Positions 18,577-27,061 of a stretch of 64,000 nucleotides of DNA are shown in pieces (the stretch's first letter is position 1; each line of letters opens with the position of its first letter). The position numbers were made by a program, and so were the translations under genes. Below the pieces are notes generated by a model. The model had not been told where the DNA came from, made no database searches, and worked only from the letters and a program-made list of their open reading frames with translations. The stretch covers positions 1 to 64,000 of the forward strand of contig JARKQC010000183.1 in assembly GCA_029974985.1 (NCBI GenBank), in the 5' to 3' direction. The DNA comes from Bacteroidota bacterium (GTDB lineage: Bacteria; Bacteroidota; Ignavibacteria; Kapaibacteriales; UBA2268).

Positions 18577-19179
18577 TTATAATTTTATACGAACGCCAAA
18601 TTTAATAAGCATCATACCAGAATTAGTACCACCCAAATCACCATATCCTATTTGGAAAAAATATGCACTTTTATGACTATCTATAAAATCATACCCTAAA
18701 CTTATAGACTTCATAAAATCTTTTTGCCCTTTATCAAAAGTAAATCCTATAGTTGGTAATACATACAATCTATCTATAAGACCAGTATAAATTTTTAAAC
18801 CAAGCTGAGTAGCATAAATGGATTTATTTGCGTCTTTACCATTTAGATTATACTTAAAACTATATGTTTCGAGTGATGTTTGCATAGCCATATTTAAATT
18901 TTTGAATTCGTACTCAGCTAAAAAACCTATTGAATTATTATTCGTAATGCCGTTACCAATTAGCTTATTATCAAATAAACTATTATTATGATTCATCTCA
19001 TTGAAGCCACCTATTACACCCAAGGACCAATTCTCAAAAATACTTGTTTGCTCACTTATAACTGCATTATTGAGATTATTTTCTTGTGTATAAGAAAAGT
19101 TGTACGCACATAAAGTGATAAATATCACATTCAAGAATATAAAAAGTTTTTTTAACTTTTCTATAAAAACTATATTCAT
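18577..19179 (-). CDS. Predicted outer-membrane beta-barrel protein
   Basis: 200 residues from ATG 19179, chosen over the upstream start at 19218 because a GGAG SD lies eight bases before it and it gives a clean signal peptide (MNIVFIEKLKKLFIFLNVIF, cleavage near YTQ-E). The mature part has barrel-like alternation (SIGFLAEYEFKNLNMAMQTS, TQLGLKIYTGL) and ends FGVRIKL. No family is recognised. It lies 23 bases downstream of the 330-codon lipoprotein ORF, in an island bounded by the hairpin repeats. Confidence 0.5.
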   Translation of the reverse strand: MNIVFIEKLKKLFIFLNVIFITLCAYNFSYTQENNLNNAVISEQTSIFENWSLGVIGGFNEMNHNNSLFDNKLIGNGITNNNSIGFLAEYEFKNLNMAMQTSLETYSFKYNLNGKDANKSIYATQLGLKIYTGLIDRLYVLPTIGFTFDKGQKDFMKSISLGYDFIDSHKSAYFFQIGYGDLGGTNSGMMLIKFGVRIKL

Positions 19180-19202
19180 TGTAAACTCCAAATTAAAAAT
19201 TA

Positions 19203-20195
19203 TTAAAAGCCAAACCAACTAATAACTGTACCTATCACCCCACCTATAAAGTTACCAACTGTCTCGGCTGTACCAGCTATATAACCAAACGCAGAAGATA
19301 CAGCGGATTTAGCTGCGATATCTACAATATCTTCATTACCTCTTCCTACCTCAATTGCTACCTTAACCACGTCAGCAAATGCTGCTGAAACCCAACCAAT
19401 TAGCATTGGAGTATCATTCATCTCAGTCCTATAATCTTCAGCCCAGATATACCAAGGATTATTTGTATTATAATGAGTGTCTGCCCAATATACGATACTG
19501 AATTTAGCAACAGAAGTGGAACTTAATATAATATTCTTTTCTTGATTAGTAAAACCGGCGTTAGCATATACATTCATTTCGAGTATTTTAATCTTTTGTA
19601 TAGTATATTCTATTTTACTAAAGTCATCACAAGTCTTCATCAATTCGAATAAAGAAATCAACGTATCAGTAGTATTCTGACTAAAATTATTTCCTAAATA
19701 ATCATAAAATGTATCATTATTTAATATAGAATTTTGTAATTCACTTATAAAGAGATCATTATTCTCTCTATTGGAATCTAAGTTATATACATAATTGTAG
19801 TTGTTTGACGCACTACTATAGATAATTGAATCTATGTGGTAGGGTAACTGAGTAGTTGGAATAGTTGTAGAATTAGAAATTGAATAGTCCAAAATCATAT
19901 TATGGTAAAAACCTATACTATCTAAGTGATTAATAGGATTCCATAAATTAACATAATCAACAGAGAACAAATAGCTATTATTGTCTTTATTGACATTATT
20001 AATAGAATTGTCTTCGTTACAAGATGATAGGAACAGTACCATCGTTATATATATATATATATAACTTACAAGAATTACATTGATGTTGCATTTTAGAACT
20101 CCTTTAAAATTATTAATTTTATACAATACAAATATAAACAAAATATTGTTATAAGCAAACAAAAAAATATTTATTTTATTTGGATTTGTCAACAA
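19203..20195 (-). CDS. Hypothetical lipoprotein, start out of frame with its SD (possibly phase-variable)
   Basis: The open frame of 330 codons begins at a TTG at 20195, but a TTGACA-like promoter overlaps that start, so it is unlikely. The only good initiation site is ATG 20091 with AAAGGAG seven bases upstream, and it is one frame off. It enters a (TA)9 tract and stops after 24 codons. The lipoprotein frame, also read through the tract, shows a hydrophobic segment ending in lipobox FLSSC. The mature protein ends in a Gly/Ala/Val-rich hydrophobic tail (GYIAGTAETVGNFIGGVIGT). No family is recognised. The gene may be OFF in this sequence, damaged, or affected by an assembly error in the repeat. 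Confidence 0.5.
   Translation of the reverse strand: MLTNPNKINIFLFAYNNILFIFVLYKINNFKGVLKCNINVILVSYIYIYITMVLFLSSCNEDNSINNVNKDNNSYLFSVDYVNLWNPINHLDSIGFYHNMILDYSISNSTTIPTTQLPYHIDSIIYSSASNNYNYVYNLDSNRENNDLFISELQNSILNNDTFYDYLGNNFSQNTTDTLISLFELMKTCDDFSKIEYTIQKIKILEMNVYANAGFTNQEKNIILSSTSVAKFSIVYWADTHYNTNNPWYIWAEDYRTEMNDTPMLIGWVSAAFADVVKVAIEVGRGNEDIVDIAAKSAVSSAFGYIAGTAETVGNFIGGVIGTVISWFGF
20046..20063. repeat. (TA)9 dinucleotide tract
   Basis: Eighteen bases of perfect TA repeat within the signal-peptide region of the lipoprotein ORF. With ten (or seven) units the SD-linked ATG at 20091 would be in frame with the lipoprotein; with the nine seen here it is not. Confidence 0.9.
20164..20192 (-). promoter_or_regulatory. 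Candidate promoter of the lipoprotein gene
   Basis: On the minus strand TTGACA (20192-20187), a 17-base spacer and TATTTT (20169-20164). Transcription would begin near 20157, giving a ~65-base leader before the SD and ATG at 20091. Whether this lineage's main sigma factor uses this consensus is not known, so this is inference from the pattern. Confidence 0.4.
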
Positions 20196-20251
20196 TTTGT
20201 TATTATATGTAATAATTAGGACTTATACATTCTTGCTCGTCTGATATATAA

Positions 20252-20340
20252 AGATGTCCTTTGACTCCAAGTCGTAGGACATCTGGACAGAAGAAAAAAG
20301 TTATTTGAAAATTAGGTTTTAGTTGTCCTACATTTTGATA
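20252..20340 (+). repeat. Third copy of the hairpin repeat, degenerate
   Basis: Starts with an imperfect hairpin (GATGTCCT...AGGACATC), then CTGGACAGAAGAAAAAAGTT, ATTTGAAAATTAGG, TTTTAGTTGTCCTACA. This matches 18441-18499 almost base for base, then breaks off into the tail of a T9SS gene. Confidence 0.7.
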
Positions 20341-20498
20341 ATACAGGAAAAATTATAAAAAATTATTTACCCCACGAACTACAAACTAATGATTCAAAAC
20401 TTATACTAAACATAAATGACTTAAATAATGGTTTATATATACTAATACTTAGTAACTCCCACAATGTTCTAACTTATAAAATTATATTGGAGAAATGA
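20316..20498 (+). pseudogene. C-terminal remnant of a T9SS-exported protein
   Basis: An open frame without a start codon, fused to the broken hairpin repeat, encodes a recognisable sorting-domain tail: LILNINDLNNGLYILILSNS followed shortly by TYKIILEK and TGA at 20496. This has the same layout as the intact sorting domains elsewhere in the window (e.g. IDINKLVNGIYFFTIQT). The rest of the gene is missing, so it is a remnant left by a deletion or repeat-mediated rearrangement. Confidence 0.7.
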
Positions 20499-20741
20499 GA
20501 GTTAAAAAGAAGTTGCTAATAAGAATATTTTTAACAAAATATATTAAAGCATTATAAAGATGTTGAGTATCTGACTGCGATATATTCTTCATTTGGTGCA
20601 GAATAGTAATTATATTACACTCATCAGTTAATTTAAAAATTATTTTTAGTAATAATTTTAGTTTTAATTTTTTGTAATAAATTTTGTATTAATATAAAAC
20701 TTATTTATTTTTGAAAATGTTTTTAAACTTCTTATAATAAT
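20499..20741. other. Intergenic stretch before tRNA-Gln
   Basis: AT-rich sequence without a supported ORF. It presumably contains the tRNA promoter; nothing else is recognised. Confidence 0.4.
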
Positions 20742-20814
20742 TGTCTTGTGGTGTAATTGGCAACACGTCTGACTCTGGATCAGAAGACTCTAGGTTCGAG
20801 CCCTAGCAAGACAG
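20742..20814 (+). tRNA. tRNA-Gln (anticodon CTG)
   Basis: A 73-base cloverleaf: acceptor TGTCTTG/CAAGACA, D arm GTGT/ACAC, anticodon stem TCTGA/TCAGA with loop CTCTGGA (anticodon CTG), T arm CTAGG/CCTAG with TTCGAGC, discriminator G. CCA is encoded at 20815-20817. Confidence 0.95.
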
Positions 20815-20881
20815 CCAAAATAAAATCAATATATTTTCCCGCTTTTTTAGTTTTCCAAAATTTTATTATTCAAAAATCTAA

Positions 20882-21637
20882 TTATTTGTTATAACATTCT
20901 TCGTAGAGCTTTGCCATTCCTCTGAAAATCAAAAATTCATCATAACTTGCATAAGGGTAAACATCGTTAATATGTTGAAGGATTTTTCCACCATAACCGC
21001 CAGTGAAAAATATTGATGGATTGTCGAAATTATATGTTTCTTTTATATTTTCGATAATTTTTTGCACAGCCCCACTTGTCCCAATAACAATGCCAAAGCT
21101 TAAAGCATTAGATGTATTATCGCCAAGAGTATTAGTAGCAAAATTTAATTTATACTGAACAAGTTTTTCTGACAATGCAGACAGAGTATTTTTTTGAGTA
21201 TATGCTCCTGCAAAAATTGCACCACCTAAAATTGAAAAATTTTCATCGAGTACATTAATAGTAACAGCAGTTCCACAATCAACTGTAATCAAAGGTGGTT
21301 CAGAATAAGAAGTTGCCCCAATTAATCCTAATATTCTATCAAAACCCATACCTTCGACTTTTGATAAAAAAACAATATTTTGTTTAGGCAATAAATCTTT
21401 AACATTTATATACTTGATATTTTTTTTATTTTTAATCAAATTGACAAAAATATTCTCGACATTGGAATTTACAGAAGAGAAAATTACTTTCGAAAATCTT
21501 TCTTTATGAATATATGAGCTAAGTAAAACAATAAACTCAGTATTTTTATAATGAAATGCAGTTTTCGTTCCTTCAATAAATAATTTTATTCTTGAATTAC
21601 CAATATCTGCATATAATATTGAATTATTTAATGGCAT
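20882..21637 (-). CDS. coaX: Type III pantothenate kinase
   Basis: 251 residues. Motifs of the ASKHA-fold CoaX family: YADIGNSRIKLF (phosphate 1), GMGFDRILGLIGA, TVDCGTAVTINVL (phosphate 2) and FSILGGAIFAG. CoaX phosphorylates pantothenate, the first step of coenzyme A synthesis, in the cytoplasm. It is the last gene of a minus-strand run, ten bases after the transport-auxiliary lipoprotein. Confidence 0.92.
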   Translation of the reverse strand: MPLNNSILYADIGNSRIKLFIEGTKTAFHYKNTEFIVLLSSYIHKERFSKVIFSSVNSNVENIFVNLIKNKKNIKYINVKDLLPKQNIVFLSKVEGMGFDRILGLIGATSYSEPPLITVDCGTAVTINVLDENFSILGGAIFAGAYTQKNTLSALSEKLVQYKLNFATNTLGDNTSNALSFGIVIGTSGAVQKIIENIKETYNFDNPSIFFTGGYGGKILQHINDVYPYASYDEFLIFRGMAKLYEECYNK

Positions 21638-21647
21638 TTTTGTTTAT

Positions 21648-22271
21648 TTATTTATTTATAATATAAGATAAATCACTAATTAAGCTATCTGCAATGTTTG
21701 AAAATAAAATACTATAAGCCTCTGGTATATAGCTAATTTCTTTTCTTGTAACACTTAGTTTTTGGTGATATAATTTACTAAAAATCATTTCAAGTTTATT
21801 ATCTGGCATTCTTTTATTGACATCAACTTTTAATCCTAAACTTACGTAATTATTATGTACTTTTCCTGTATCGGTTTTATAAGCGGTCATATCAATCAAT
21901 GATGGTTCGATTATATAATCAGGTAAAATGCTCGATGCTGGCCTTATTAAACCCTTTAATAGAACTCCCGACTCATTTAATCGAGTATTTAAAAAATCAG
22001 TGCTAATCGTAGAAATATCAGATATCCATCTGTGATAAAAAAGTTTTCTAACCTTAGCTCCATCATTATTAATTATAATATTTGGAGTATCAAAAGATTG
22101 ATTTACAACAACTTTTCTTAATAAAATTGTATTATTTATTTTAGGTAAATTAAGAATATTTTGATTTATTTGTTTTAAATTATAATACTCGACATTAGGG
22201 TAATTCTCTCGGATATTAACACAACCCGAAATAAGAACAATTAAAATTAATATTTTGTACCAATTATTCAT
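21648..22271 (-). CDS. ABC-type transport auxiliary lipoprotein (PqiC/DUF330-like)
   Basis: 207 residues from ATG 22271; an in-frame ATG at 22286 is possible, but the shorter form has the better signal peptide (MNNWYKILILIVLISGC, lipobox LISGC). The mature start VEYYNLKQ, followed by ILLRKVVVNQSFDTPNIIIN and the Tyr-His-Arg-Trp motif (FYHRWISD), fits the ABC_trans_aux family. Its members assist MCE-type lipid transporters in the envelope. No MCE or ATPase gene is nearby. The start overlaps the previous lipoprotein by eight bases. Confidence 0.65.
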   Translation of the reverse strand: MNNWYKILILIVLISGCVNIRENYPNVEYYNLKQINQNILNLPKINNTILLRKVVVNQSFDTPNIIINNDGAKVRKLFYHRWISDISTISTDFLNTRLNESGVLLKGLIRPASSILPDYIIEPSLIDMTAYKTDTGKVHNNYVSLGLKVDVNKRMPDNKLEMIFSKLYHQKLSVTRKEISYIPEAYSILFSNIADSLISDLSYIINK

Positions 22272-22689
22272 ATTTACCCATTTCACTTATAAACCATAAA
22301 TTATTTATTTTTATAGTTGTAAAACTTAATATTTTACGATAATTAATTTCCATATCATATTTCATTTTATTATTTGCTAAAGAATCAACATAATAATCCG
22401 TTAATACTTTGTTATTCATCATTCTTTTCATTCTGAAAATATCATAATATTTTTCGTATCTTTCGATAGCAAGATATTTAGTCCCGTCTTCTTTTGCAAT
22501 TAAATCGCTTGCGGCTGAAACGTTATTACTATCGAGTTCGATTTTAAATAAAAATATTGTACCAATACTTGATTTTTGATTATAATCAAAAATATTATCA
22601 GAAACATTAACTTGTCTTGTGCCAATTGTAATAAGCTCGCAACCAGTAAAAAATAAAATAAACGATAAAAAATAAAAAAATTTATACAT
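22264..22689 (-). CDS. Hypothetical lipoprotein
   Basis: 141 residues. Signal peptide with lipobox LFFTGC. The remainder shows no recognised domain; its charged helical middle and the C-terminal ILSFTTIKINNLWFIS suggest a small mixed alpha/beta domain. It overlaps the hydrolase gene by eight bases and the next lipoprotein's start, so all are probably co-translated. Confidence 0.6.
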   Translation of the reverse strand: MYKFFYFLSFILFFTGCELITIGTRQVNVSDNIFDYNQKSSIGTIFLFKIELDSNNVSAASDLIAKEDGTKYLAIERYEKYYDIFRMKRMMNNKVLTDYYVDSLANNKMKYDMEINYRKILSFTTIKINNLWFISEMGKYE

Positions 22690-23533
22690 ATTCTGATTTT
22701 AAAAATTTCAATGATACATTAATCGCATTTTCAAGAGCAGTATTAGTCCCTGTGAAAGGGTGTTTACTATTAAATAAATGCCCTGAATTTTCTAAGACGT
22801 ATAAATCACGCGTTTTAATATCGCTTTCACTTGATTTAAGTTCAAAAGCTTCTTTTATATTAACAGTTTTATCCATTTTTGGATGAATTATTTGAATTGG
22901 AATTTCTAAGTTATTGATTGTTCTATTAATTATATTCTTTCCTAAATTATTATCTTTATCTTCGATATAAGAATAATCAACGTGTAATTTTTGCCCAGTA
23001 TTTCGTATTTCAACTTCAGTAAATCCACGCTCTTTCCAAATTTCTTTCTGCCTTTGTGTATTTCTATCAAGATTAGATATAGAAGCCCATAGAGAAATAC
23101 GTTTGATTTGATTAAAACTTGGTGCTACGAGAATCGAAATGGCCCCACCAAGCGAATGCCCTAATAAAAATATATCATTATTCCATAAATTTTTAATTTT
23201 GTCGAAAATATTTTGATAATTAATTATATTTTCAATTAGCGTTTTTAAATCATTAATTTCGCTTGAAACGGTATTCTTTCGGAAAATATTATCATCATAC
23301 ACTTGATTAATATCATCAATAATACCATTTAAAGAAAAATCATAATTTATAGAAATAAATCCATTTTCAGCAAATTTCTGAACAACATAAGGAATAAAAC
23401 CCCAATTACGAAATCCTTTAAATCCGTGCGAAAATATTATAAGTGGACTTAGGCTTTCTAAAAAGGGAATCCGTAGATCCCCTTTAATTAGATTATTAGA
23501 ATTATTTAATATTTCAAAATAATGTTTCGTCAT
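22682..23533 (-). CDS. Alpha/beta hydrolase
   Basis: 283 residues. The nucleophile elbow GHSLGG places Ser127 as catalytic; IIFSHGFKGFRNWG near residue 32 is the oxyanion-hole strand. PKMDKTVNI likely supplies the Asp and ENSGHLF the His. There is no signal peptide, so it is probably cytoplasmic. The family covers esterases and acyl hydrolases; the substrate is unknown. Its start overlaps the peptidase stop by four bases (ATGA). Confidence 0.8.
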   Translation of the reverse strand: MTKHYFEILNNSNNLIKGDLRIPFLESLSPLIIFSHGFKGFRNWGFIPYVVQKFAENGFISINYDFSLNGIIDDINQVYDDNIFRKNTVSSEINDLKTLIENIINYQNIFDKIKNLWNNDIFLLGHSLGGAISILVAPSFNQIKRISLWASISNLDRNTQRQKEIWKERGFTEVEIRNTGQKLHVDYSYIEDKDNNLGKNIINRTINNLEIPIQIIHPKMDKTVNIKEAFELKSSESDIKTRDLYVLENSGHLFNSKHPFTGTNTALENAINVSLKFLKSEYV

Positions 23534-25386
23534 TTTGCTCTTAAAACAAGTGTAACTTTTAAATCAATCTTTTCATTGTAATCTTTACCGCGAAGAACAG
23601 TTACATTAAGCACATCACCGGCTTTATGTGAGCGAACTTCGTACATAAAATCGTGTAAATTTTTGATAGTAATATCATTAATCTTAACTATAATATCATC
23701 GGGTTTCATACCAGCTTTATCCGCAGGGCTACCGGGCGACGCACCAGAAATTTTACAGCCGAGAGGGCTTTCCTCAAAATTAGGAATTATTCCAAACCAT
23801 ACATCACCATAACCATGCTCCCGCTCAGTATTTTTTTCGGGGATAGCGGCTTCTTGCTTGTGAAATATAGGTCTTTCAGCATTATTACCAAGAGTTTCGA
23901 GAACAGAATAAACATAATTCGTAGCCCAAACCATACCGGGAAAATTAATTTTGTCCCAATCATCACTTGGCTTGTGATAATCTTCGTGTAATCCGGTGAA
24001 AAACATTAACACGGGGATATTTTTCATCACAAAAGAAGCATGGTCGCTTGGTCCATAAGCGTCAGATGCTTTAATAATGGCAACAGTATCAATTAAATCT
24101 AATGAATCAATTATTGTTGTTAAATTATGTGCAGTTGATGTACCAAAAACTGTAAGTTCGTTTTTCTTCATACGCCCAACCATATCTAAATTTATCATAG
24201 TAGAAATTTTATTAAGTTCGATAGGCAGATGATTTACAAAGTACGACGAGCCGAGAAGTCCCATTTCTTCCCCTGAAAACGATACAAATATCACAGTTCT
24301 TTTCAAAGGATTTTCAGCAACAAGTTTTGCTAATTCGAGCATAGACGCAACACCAGACGCATTATCATCAGCGCCGTTATGAATTTGTGGTTTTCCGCCA
24401 CCAGTTTTCATAGAAGTTGGTCCACCGTAACCTAAATGATCATAGTGAGCGCCCACAACTATATATTCATCTTTTAATTTTGAATCAGTTCCCTCGACAT
24501 ATCCAATTATATTGTAAGTACTTGATTTAATATCTTTTAAATCAGCTTGAATATTGACATAAATATTTGGCAATATAAGACTCGAAGGCTTTTTACTTGC
24601 AACAATCTTATTCTCTAATTCAATCAAAGACTGATTTTTAGGGAAAAATTTTGAAATAGACTGTCTCCAAGCCTGAATAGCAACAATACCCGAATTTTTT
24701 CCAATATTGACATATTCTGGCCTTTCGAATACATTCATTGAGTCTCCTTGAATTTTGACCATAATAATACCAATAGCACCTTTATTTCGAGCATTTGTAG
24801 CTTTGTATCTAATAGAAGAATACTGTAAAAAAGGGCTATCTTTTTTACTTATATCTGGATTATCAGAAATAAGAATGACGATTTTATCTTTTACATCAAT
24901 TCCTGCGTAATCATCATAATTAAGTTCTGGGGCGCTTATTCCGAATCCCACAAAAGCAATTTCACCACTTACAGAATTATTTTCAGTAAATGCAAGTGGA
25001 ACGTAATCTTGGCTAATTGCCCAATTTTGCTTTGCTCTTGGAAGTTTATCTTTGGGTATGCCGGGTCTTTGTATAATAGTTTCAAAAACTACATTGTTTT
25101 CAGTACCAAATTCTAAAGCGTTTGTAACTTTGAACTCTTGCCTAAAAGAATTATTGAAATTCTTTAAACCATATTTTTTAAACGCATCTTCAATATACAC
25201 AGCGGCTTTTTCGATACCATCAGTGCCGGGAAAACGCCCTTTAAGCTCGTCACTTGCTAAATATTTTACAGATTCTTTCATTCTATTAAGCGATTCAATA
25301 GGTTGAGAATATAAATATGTAAAATTTCCACTAATAAATAATAATAGAAATGCAAGCATACTAAAATTATGATATTTATTTTTCAT
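23530..25386 (-). CDS. Secreted M28-family aminopeptidase with PDZ domain
   Basis: 618 residues. Signal peptide at 1-28. A PA-like insertion lies about 130-260. The zinc-peptidase core follows, with ligand motifs GAHYDHLG (His314), GADDNASG (Asp341), FSGEEMGLLGS (Glu373/374), LDMVGRM (Asp401) and HEDYHKP (His471). A PDZ domain spans about 525-615 (SPADKAGMKPDDIIVKIN). It is predicted to trim N-terminal residues from peptides in the periplasm or outside the cell. First in the run with the hydrolase, two lipoproteins and coaX. Confidence 0.9.
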   Translation of the reverse strand: MKNKYHNFSMLAFLLLFISGNFTYLYSQPIESLNRMKESVKYLASDELKGRFPGTDGIEKAAVYIEDAFKKYGLKNFNNSFRQEFKVTNALEFGTENNVVFETIIQRPGIPKDKLPRAKQNWAISQDYVPLAFTENNSVSGEIAFVGFGISAPELNYDDYAGIDVKDKIVILISDNPDISKKDSPFLQYSSIRYKATNARNKGAIGIIMVKIQGDSMNVFERPEYVNIGKNSGIVAIQAWRQSISKFFPKNQSLIELENKIVASKKPSSLILPNIYVNIQADLKDIKSSTYNIIGYVEGTDSKLKDEYIVVGAHYDHLGYGGPTSMKTGGGKPQIHNGADDNASGVASMLELAKLVAENPLKRTVIFVSFSGEEMGLLGSSYFVNHLPIELNKISTMINLDMVGRMKKNELTVFGTSTAHNLTTIIDSLDLIDTVAIIKASDAYGPSDHASFVMKNIPVLMFFTGLHEDYHKPSDDWDKINFPGMVWATNYVYSVLETLGNNAERPIFHKQEAAIPEKNTEREHGYGDVWFGIIPNFEESPLGCKISGASPGSPADKAGMKPDDIIVKINDITIKNLHDFMYEVRSHKAGDVLNVTVLRGKDYNEKIDLKVTLVLRAK

Positions 25387-25419
25387 TTAATTTTCCTTTA
25401 AAAAATTAAAAAATATTTT

Positions 25420-26631
25420 TCAACTTAAATCAGAATAATGATTTGTCGGAATCCACTCACTACATAAATTCAAAACACCTCTAAATATTGCATACATATA
25501 TTCAATTTGATAAAATGAAATATTTTGGTGGATTGATAAACCAATTATATTATTTTTCTCATTATAATAATGAGGTATAGAAAAATCATTTAGACGATTA
25601 TGAAAGCGATTGTTAAATTCACTTTCAAAATAATAAGCAGAAGGAATCATTTCGTTCTGCTCGATATAAAAAATATCTTCGAGCGAAAAGAAATTATTAA
25701 ATATTTCAATATTATTTTTTCTTTTAGATATAATTAAATCAAATTCTTTCAGCTCTTCACAAATAGAAGAAAAAACTAAATCCCGTTTAAAAATATCGAG
25801 AGCTTTAAAATCATTCCATATAGTTTTATCATCTAAATTCAAATTAACAATCAAAACTCCAAATTGAACAGAAAATACTTTACTTAAATCAATAACAAAA
25901 GGTTTTTCAGATTGAATATTTATAAAATTATAAGAATTTTCCTCGAAATCTATATTTAAAATATTAAATATTTTTTGTGCTTCATTTAAGTTTGGAATAA
26001 AAGTAAATTCGCGTTTATCGAGTAAATTAGATAATATTTCTTTTGTTTTTTCAATATTTTGCAAAGAAATATCGCTTTTATAATTATTTGAATTAAATGG
26101 ATATAAGCTAATATCTAATTTAATACTTGGAACATTGAAAATCACAGGATAAGAAACGGTCTGCCATTTTTTAAAGAAATTATAAAGATTTTGTCTGAAC
26201 GACACTCCAACATCAATATATTTAAATTGAGAATCTTTGAAATAATTTACACAATACCATAATAAATAATCTTGTACTCGAAGTGATTTCCCTTTGGAAT
26301 TTCCAGCTAAATTATTTAAAAATAAGTGATTATTAACGGGTAATAAAATTACAGTACCAATTGGAATATCTTGGGAATTATATGCGATAAACATATATTC
26401 ATTAGCATTGATTTGGTTCGGTAAATTCGGGTCATTAGTGTCGTACCACATATTTCGTAGAATTTCTAAATCGCTTTTTGTACCACTAACCTTTATAACT
26501 TTTACATTATTTTTTTCCGCTTTTTTAACGTTTTTTTGAACACTATACGGCACAGAATTCCAAACTAATTCTGGAGATAATACTAATCCACAACCACGAT
26601 GAATAAAATCTTTGCTAATATATCCAGACAT
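25420..26631 (-). CDS. GNAT/FemAB-like N-acyltransferase with unassigned C-terminal domain
   Basis: 403 residues. Residues 20-180 have the layout of a FemAB/GNAT acyltransferase (WNSVPYSVQKNVKKAEKNNV, LFLNNLAGNSKGKSLRVQDY, YIDVGVSFRQNLYNFFKKW). Residues 190-403 are not recognised with confidence; the end (IIGLSIHQNISFYQIEYM) loosely recalls the C terminus of DegT-type aminotransferases. It could modify a sugar or a cell-wall component. It sits 33 bases ahead of the peptidase and may be co-transcribed. Confidence 0.5.
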   Translation of the reverse strand: MSGYISKDFIHRGCGLVLSPELVWNSVPYSVQKNVKKAEKNNVKVIKVSGTKSDLEILRNMWYDTNDPNLPNQINANEYMFIAYNSQDIPIGTVILLPVNNHLFLNNLAGNSKGKSLRVQDYLLWYCVNYFKDSQFKYIDVGVSFRQNLYNFFKKWQTVSYPVIFNVPSIKLDISLYPFNSNNYKSDISLQNIEKTKEILSNLLDKREFTFIPNLNEAQKIFNILNIDFEENSYNFINIQSEKPFVIDLSKVFSVQFGVLIVNLNLDDKTIWNDFKALDIFKRDLVFSSICEELKEFDLIISKRKNNIEIFNNFFSLEDIFYIEQNEMIPSAYYFESEFNNRFHNRLNDFSIPHYYNEKNNIIGLSIHQNISFYQIEYMYAIFRGVLNLCSEWIPTNHYSDLS

Positions 26632-27061
26632 TTATTTCTCAAATTATTAATTGAAATTAGTAATATTTATTTAAAAAAGCGTTTCATTCTAAAATATAAA
26701 AATAATGTAATTATTTTAATAATGTAATAATAAACAGTAAAAAAGATTAAATAATGATTATTTTATAAACCCAAAAATTCTCAAATTAGAAATTTAAGAT
26801 AAATAAATACATATATATTAGTAAAATTCAATAACAAATAAGTTTTTTAGTTATAGGTTTATTGTAGCATAAATACATAGTATAAAAATTATTTATCAGA
26901 ATTGCAAATAAAAATATTTTGGAATATTTTAGAAAATAAAAATAATTATATGCGTCTTAATATTTTCTTTTAAAAGAAATTTACCAAAATCGTATATTGT
27001 AAAATAGTATTTTGATAAATAGGAAAAAAGTAAAAAATAGATAATTATTAAGGAGATATAA
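26632..27061. other. Divergent intergenic region upstream of the E1 gene
   Basis: 430 bases of very AT-rich DNA without a supported ORF or hairpin. It contains the start regions of two divergent genes. The only clear signal is the AAGGAG SD just before 27062. Confidence 0.4.
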
